Below, piece after piece: positions 61,134 to 64,000 of a stretch of 64,000 nucleotides of DNA (position 1 is the first letter of the stretch; each line of letters begins with the position of its first letter). Both the position numbers and the translations under genes were made by a program. Source of the DNA: Chryseobacterium sp. LAM-KRS1 (lineage in GTDB: Bacteria; Bacteroidota; Bacteroidia; Flavobacteriales; Weeksellaceae); the NCBI RefSeq assembly GCF_013184525.1, contig NZ_JAAOIZ010000002.1, positions 186,001 to 250,000 of the forward strand. Direction: 5' to 3'. The notes below the pieces were generated by a model, which had not been told where the DNA came from, did not search any database, and was given only the letters and a program-made list of their open reading frames with translations.

Positions 61134-64000
61134 TTATTTTTTGATCTGTTTTTTCACTTCCTTAGCTTCATTAACAATTTCCGGGAAGTCCTTGTAGTTC
61201 GCAATGATCTGATCACAAGTATAACTTGCCTGGTAATTATCTTTTAAACCAATATAGTTTTTCGCCATCAGCACCAATGCTTTAGCTCCCCAATACTCCT
61301 CAGAAGAATAGTTATTAGCCAGCTTGAAGATGGTTTCGTTGGAAGATTTGAATGCTTTTCCTTTGTTCTGGTAAAATGCTTTTGCATATAATGCTTCTGC
61401 TGCCACCTCAGTATTGGAGGATTTTTCAAGAGAAGCGTAAGCTGCCTGGGCATCTTTATCTTTCGAAGAGTTCATGAGGCTTCTTGCCTTGATTACTTTT
61501 GCCGTTTCAATAACAGCAGCAGAGTTTTTAGTATTAGCAATAACATCATTGGCCAGCTTTTCAGCCTGAGAGAAGTTTTTCTCCTCAGCATACATCTTCA
61601 TTAATTCCACATTCGCGTAGTTTTTAATATTGATATCCGAAGAGTTTTTAATATTCTCTAAATATTTTTTAGCTTCTGCACTGTTCCCCTGCGACACATA
61701 AATCTGGGCTAAACGGGTTTGTGCATCATCCTGGTAATCATTCTGAACATTAGCAACTTCCTGAAGTACCAATAACGCTTTTGTTGTATTATTCGTTTGA
61801 TAATAACTTTCTCCCAGTTCATATTTAGCCTGGAAAAGTCCTTCTCCCGTAGGATTTTGTGTAAGGTATTTCTCATAATAAGAAATGGCATTCTTATAGT
61901 CTTTTTTCGAGAAATATTGTTTTCCTGTAGAAAGATTGATCTCATCGATCTCCGAGGCATCTACATTAACCCCAATATTTTTTGCAAAACTTTCGTATCC
62001 TGCAACATCTCCATTTTTAGTAAATACAGGTTTAGCCGCCTGAACAATTTTCTGGGCGTATGCGGTATTCTTATACTGTTCTCCCAGCGATTTCAGCTCA
62101 GCAATCGCTTTATCGTTCTGGTTCTGATCAATATAATTTTGTGCCCTGTAAATAGATGCGTTAGCAACAAGATCTTTATCTGAAGAGGTTTTAATTACTT
62201 TTGCAAAATAATCATTAGAGTTTGTAAAGTCGTCCTGTGCCGCATATGCTGTTCCGATCTCATATTGAGAATCATCGTAATAGTCGGATTGCGGATATTT
62301 GGACAGAAGGGATTTTAGCGTATTAATTTTAGCCTGCGTATCCCCTTTAAATCCTAAAGCCATCCCCTTCTGGTATAAGGTATAGTCCGTAGAATCCTCA
62401 TTTTTATCATAGATAGCGATTGCATCATTCAACTCATTATTTGCATAATGGATATCTGCCAAACGAAGTTCCGCATCATTTTTAAATTCCGGTTTAGGGT
62501 TGGTAAGGTATTGTTTAAAGTAGGTTTGGGCCTGATCAAATTTTTTGGATTTGAAATAAGCATATCCAAGATCATAAGGCAGCTGTTGCTTCTCTGGAAA
62601 GGTAGCGGTCAGTAATTTTTCATAACGTACAATTGCTGATGGATAATTTCCTTTCTGATAGTAAGTCTGAGCCAGCCAGTAAAGTGCCCTGCTGTTGAAT
62701 TCTTTATTGATATTGAACGCAAGGCTTCTTAAGAAATATTTTTCTGCCTCATCATAATTTCCTTTGTTGAACTCCTCTGTTCCCAACAGGTAAGAAACCT
62801 CCTGATCTACTTTATCAATTTCCGGAGATGAGCTTTGCAACCTGTCGATTGCATTTAATGTTTCCTTGTAATTCCCTGAATATAAATAGGATTTCACCAG
62901 CAAAGACCTCATCTCTGAAGCATTATCTGCATTCTGGTTTTCATTGATATAACTCTGGATAACTCCTGAAGGACTTTCAAAAGGGTTTCCGATATCGTAG
63001 CTTAATTTTGCGTATTGCTCATGCGCCAGCTTCTTTACTTTTGCATCATAATTCATCTGGTAAGACGATCGGAATGCAGACAATGCTTCCTGTTTTTTAT
63101 CTACTGCCAGATAAGCATTCCCTAACTGGTAATAAGCATTTTGAGCCAATGCAGAGTTGCTGTTCAGCAATTGATTGTAATAAGAAACCGCTTCATCATA
63201 TTTCTTCAGCTGAGCAGCTACAAATCCCATTTCATACAAATCGTTCTCAGAAGGACTTTGCTGAACACTCAGGTAATCCTTGAGGTGCGGATATGCGGCA
63301 GCATAATCATTCTTCATGAAATAACTTTCCCCAATGATTTTATGAACTTCTGCTTTATAGGAATCAGAAATATTCTCATTCAATAAAAGATTTCCTTCAG
63401 AAATTGCTTTATCATAGTCCTTGTCATTGTAGTACATCTGAACGTAATAAGGACGAACCAGCTTTGAATATTTAGGCTGATCTTTTACAGAATCAAAATA
63501 CTGGAATGCTTTATCATTCTGCCTGTTTGAGTAATACAAATGTCCCAGCATATAAGCAATATCCCCTTTTTGAGATTCATCAGCCGATTTATAGGCTTCT
63601 TCAAGCGCATCTATTGCTCCTTTAAAATCTCCGGTAATGAATTTTGCATATCCTAATTTCAGAATATACTGGGTATTTTCTTCTTTTGAAAGCTGATACT
63701 GATTCACATTTTTCAAAGTCTCCAGCGCTTTATCAAAATCTTTTTTAGCCAGATAATAATCCGCCAGAGGCAAATTAGCCTGAGCAAAATATGCTGAATG
63801 CGGATATTCTTTGATAAAGGCCGTTAAACCTTCTTCAGCATGATTTTTCTGAAGAATAACTCCGATCACATTATCAAAAAACTGGGCTGCTTCTTTCCTG
63901 GATCTCGACAGATTTTGATTGTAAAAATATTGTCGGGCGTATTCGTATTGAGAAGCGTTGTATATTTTGGTTTGGTAAAGATTTTCAGCTAGATTGAATC
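61134..64000 (-). CDS. Large TPR-repeat protein (5' end outside the window)
   Basis: At least 954 aa; the frame stays open to the window edge, so the GTG at 63869 is not the true start. The sequence is almost entirely tetratricopeptide repeats (for example NYDEAEKYFLRSLAFN, KNAISYYEKYLTQNPTGEG, SYYQTNNTTKALLVLQEVAN). There are about 20 or more units and no enzymatic domain. Such proteins are exported or periplasmic scaffolds in Bacteroidota. The barrel gene follows 73 bp after the stop, so the two are likely an operon. Substrate or partner unknown. Confidence 0.85.
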   Translation of the reverse strand, partial: FNLAENLYQTKIYNASQYEYARQYFYNQNLSRSRKEAAQFFDNVIGVILQKNHAEEGLTAFIKEYPHSAYFAQANLPLADYYLAKKDFDKALETLKNVNQYQLSKEENTQYILKLGYAKFITGDFKGAIDALEEAYKSADESQKGDIAYMLGHLYYSNRQNDKAFQYFDSVKDQPKYSKLVRPYYVQMYYNDKDYDKAISEGNLLLNENISDSYKAEVHKIIGESYFMKNDYAAAYPHLKDYLSVQQSPSENDLYEMGFVAAQLKKYDEAVSYYNQLLNSNSALAQNAYYQLGNAYLAVDKKQEALSAFRSSYQMNYDAKVKKLAHEQYAKLSYDIGNPFESPSGVIQSYINENQNADNASEMRSLLVKSYLYSGNYKETLNAIDRLQSSSPEIDKVDQEVSYLLGTEEFNKGNYDEAEKYFLRSLAFNINKEFNSRALYWLAQTYYQKGNYPSAIVRYEKLLTATFPEKQQLPYDLGYAYFKSKKFDQAQTYFKQYLTNPKPEFKNDAELRLADIHYANNELNDAIAIYDKNEDSTDYTLYQKGMALGFKGDTQAKINTLKSLLSKYPQSDYYDDSQYEIGTAYAAQDDFTNSNDYFAKVIKTSSDKDLVANASIYRAQNYIDQNQNDKAIAELKSLGEQYKNTAYAQKIVQAAKPVFTKNGDVAGYESFAKNIGVNVDASEIDEINLSTGKQYFSKKDYKNAISYYEKYLTQNPTGEGLFQAKYELGESYYQTNNTTKALLVLQEVANVQNDYQDDAQTRLAQIYVSQGNSAEAKKYLENIKNSSDINIKNYANVELMKMYAEEKNFSQAEKLANDVIANTKNSAAVIETAKVIKARSLMNSSKDKDAQAAYASLEKSSNTEVAAEALYAKAFYQNKGKAFKSSNETIFKLANNYSSEEYWGAKALVLMAKNYIGLKDNYQASYTCDQIIANYKDFPEIVNEAKEVKKQIKK

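Overview
The window reads as a chromosomal segment of a flavobacterium, most probably Chryseobacterium or a close relative in the Weeksellaceae. The DNA is AT-rich. Promoters follow the Bacteroidota form TTG-N19-TAnnTTTG (exact copies at 32916-32945 and 38023-38052). Secreted proteins carry type IX secretion (T9SS) C-terminal sorting domains, and regulators are of the LytTR, AraC and TPR-HTH types usual in this group. There are no rRNA genes, phage, IS elements or CRISPR arrays. One tRNA, tRNA-Arg(UCG), lies at 59151-59222.

Layout. 1-7.1 kb: an SDR fragment, a membrane-anchored AraC regulator, a rhomboid protease, and topoisomerase IV (parE, a small membrane protein, parC). 7.2-13.9 kb: a beta-propeller histidine kinase and its LytTR response regulator, followed by a T9SS-exported PKD protein and a lipoprotein/YiiX-like hydrolase pair. 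Both downstream units share an ungapped upstream element with 21-bp direct repeats, so I read the block as one LytTR regulon. 14.0-18.5 kb: aminotransferase, cardiolipin synthase, SDR and AraC regulator. 18.6-19.6 kb: three tandem cassettes for small Cys-rich peptides with double-glycine leaders, each with its own terminator. 19.6-33.3 kb: mostly housekeeping (ychF, ferritin, a GH10-like lipoprotein, typA, DUF1294, a DJ-1/PfpI protein, YceI, tex, RDD, M28 peptidase, a histone H1-like protein).

33.6-48 kb: a SWIM-SNF2 helicase, an AraC regulator with an MFS exporter, a second LytS/LytTR pair with a lipoprotein, a TPR-TM-HTH regulator, an SRPBCC protein, an SDR and a flavin dehydrogenase. 48.6-55.7 kb: a zinc-ribbon protein, an exported propeller lactonase, an M20 amidohydrolase, and the oxidative pentose phosphate operon gnd-zwf-pgl. 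56.1-64 kb: an unknown small protein, a seven-repeat T9SS protein, a truncated Tat-signal SDR (pseudogene), the tRNA, an outer-membrane barrel, and a long TPR protein that runs off the window edge.

Most interesting points: (1) three loci share one LytTR operator geometry (two half-sites 21 bp apart, -7 box 42 bp from the start of the second half-site); (2) the double-glycine peptide array has conserved Cys spacing but no dedicated exporter in view; (3) a glycine-zipper lipoprotein is paired with a YiiX-like peptidase under LytTR control; (4) several start-site corrections are forced by promoter positions; (5) two AT-rich gaps hold orphan terminators and related ultrashort ORFs.
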